This document shows positions 63,209 through 64,000 of a stretch of 64,000 bases of DNA, piece after piece (position 1 is the stretch's first letter; each line of letters begins with the position of its first letter). The notes under the pieces were generated by a model. That model saw only the letters and a list, made by a program, of their open reading frames with translations. It was not told where the DNA came from and searched no databases. The stretch comes from Gracilimonas sp040904925 (GTDB lineage Bacteria > Bacteroidota > Rhodothermia > Balneolales > Balneolaceae): assembly GCA_040904925.1 (NCBI GenBank), contig JBBDSP010000006.1, forward strand, positions 124,001-188,000, read 5' to 3'. A program made the position numbers and the translations under genes.

Positions 63209-64000
63209 TTATTTATCTGCTTCTCCCATTACAGGGTCAATTCCACCAATTATAACTACAGTGTCGGCCACCATTTCACCATCTAAAATATTCTCCAGTA
63301 CCTGAAGGTTTCTGAATGAGGGTGCATTTACTTTCAATCTCCATGGATGACCGGTTCCATCACTTTGGATGAAATAGCCTAATTCTCCTTTAGGTGATTC
63401 TACAGCGTGATATACTTCCTTTCCTGCCGGAGGGCAAATACCGGTATCCGTCATCATGAAATCATGAATCATGCCTTCCATTGAGTAGTAAACTTCATCT
63501 TTTGATGGGTAAGCATGCTTAGCATTATTTGCACGGATCGGACCTTTTGGCATCTTATCAAAACATTGGTTAATGATCTTAATGCTTTCAGCCATTTCTT
63601 CCATTCTTACAAAGTATCGGGCAAGATTATCACCCTCCAGTCTTGTGGGAACTTCAAATTCTACTTCATCATATTTCAGATAAGGAGAAATAATTCGTTG
63701 GTCAACACCATATCCGGAAGCTCTCAGTACAGGTCCGGTAGCACCAATGTCCAATGCGTCTTCTGTTCTAACGATCCCGACATCTTTATTTCTGTCAATG
63801 AATATTCTGTTACGGTCTAAAAGTCCGTGCCAGTCTTTGAGTTCATTTGGGAAAGTCTCAACAAATTCTTTGATCCGGGCTACTGCGTCATCTGTGAAGT
63901 CATTTGCAACTCCACCAATTCTGGAGTGTGAAACCGTAAAACGATGACCGGCTACTTCATCAAAAATGTCATAGATTTTTTCTCGTTCGCGGAAGGTCCA
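63209..64000 (-). CDS. nuoD: NADH-quinone oxidoreductase subunit NuoD, C-terminal 263 residues (cut by window edge)
   Basis: The frame is open from base 64000 to the stop at 63209. The coding sequence read from the edge begins WTFREREKIYDIFDEVAGHRF.. and continues through HSRIGGVANDF, DRNKDVGIVRTEDALDIGATGPVLRASG, YFVRMEEMAESIKII and ESPKGELGYF, which are hallmarks of the 49-kDa (NuoD) subunit near the quinone site. An apparent start at 63754 is an internal codon, not the gene's start. Part of the nuoD-E-F-(S23)-G-H run. Confidence 0.96.
   Translation of the reverse strand, partial: WTFREREKIYDIFDEVAGHRFTVSHSRIGGVANDFTDDAVARIKEFVETFPNELKDWHGLLDRNRIFIDRNKDVGIVRTEDALDIGATGPVLRASGYGVDQRIISPYLKYDEVEFEVPTRLEGDNLARYFVRMEEMAESIKIINQCFDKMPKGPIRANNAKHAYPSKDEVYYSMEGMIHDFMMTDTGICPPAGKEVYHAVESPKGELGYFIQSDGTGHPWRLKVNAPSFRNLQVLENILDGEMVADTVVIIGGIDPVMGEADK

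Noticed and set aside
63209..63754. NuoD as a complete 181-residue gene starting at 63754
   Set aside because: The same frame stays open with clear NuoD homology up to the window edge, so the start is an internal codon and the gene is simply cut.

Overview
The window looks like chromosomal DNA of a Bacteroidota-related bacterium, most likely of the Balneolota (Balneola/Gracilimonas type). This is an inference from gene content, not a computed placement. The supporting signs are a Bat-type VWA/DUF58 cluster, a beta-propeller (Reg_prop/Y_Y_Y) sensor, many PAS histidine kinases, an Aquifex-type aconitase, a CrtI carotenoid enzyme, a short NuoG, AT-leaning DNA, and intergenic repeats of the GTCATTCTGAG / GTCATTTCGAACG kind. 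There is no prophage, insertion sequence or CRISPR array that I can see.

Layout. 0-5.7 kb: the 5' end of mfd, a BatA-like VWA protein, a BatD-like partner, an M23 peptidase on the opposite strand, a DUF58 protein and a membrane HEAGH metalloprotease. 5.8-18.9 kb: mostly single metabolic and envelope genes, namely aconitase, a glycosyltransferase, a phosphodiesterase, CrtI, a PH-domain protein, MsrB, a surface protein of 16-residue repeats, cyclophilin, a PagL-like deacylase, a cold-shock protein, tRNA-Leu(CAA), and a thioesterase-HPt-galE operon. 19-28.6 kb: parA with a small ribbon-helix-helix gene, preceded by three evenly spaced 7-bp sites, then recC-recB-recD. 28.9-32.6 kb: an FKBP lipoprotein, a DEAD-box helicase and a lipoprotein alkaline phosphatase.

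33.2-56.4 kb is one 23-kb signalling block, all on the minus strand. It holds six complete histidine kinases (one of 2161 residues with about 13 PAS domains), a beta-propeller sensor that keeps the dimerisation/phosphoacceptor helix but has no ATPase domain, two stand-alone receivers, and a cobalamin-binding protein. The cobalamin protein carries the Wx9EH and ExHxxG motifs of CarH-type B12 photoreceptors but no MerR DNA-binding domain. It sits 1-10 bp from an ABM monooxygenase gene and a phytochrome-like kinase, within a tight run of seven genes. No DNA-binding output protein is encoded in the block. A B12-based light (or cobalamin) sensor wired to phosphorelay kinases is the most interesting candidate system here.

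56.5-64 kb: two small envelope proteins, two MITE-like repeats of about 148 bp, then nuoH, nuoG, a four-helix-bundle (S23/IVP) gene inserted in the operon, nuoF, nuoE and the 3' part of nuoD (read on the minus strand D-E-F-S23-G-H). The operon ends at a hairpin after nuoH.
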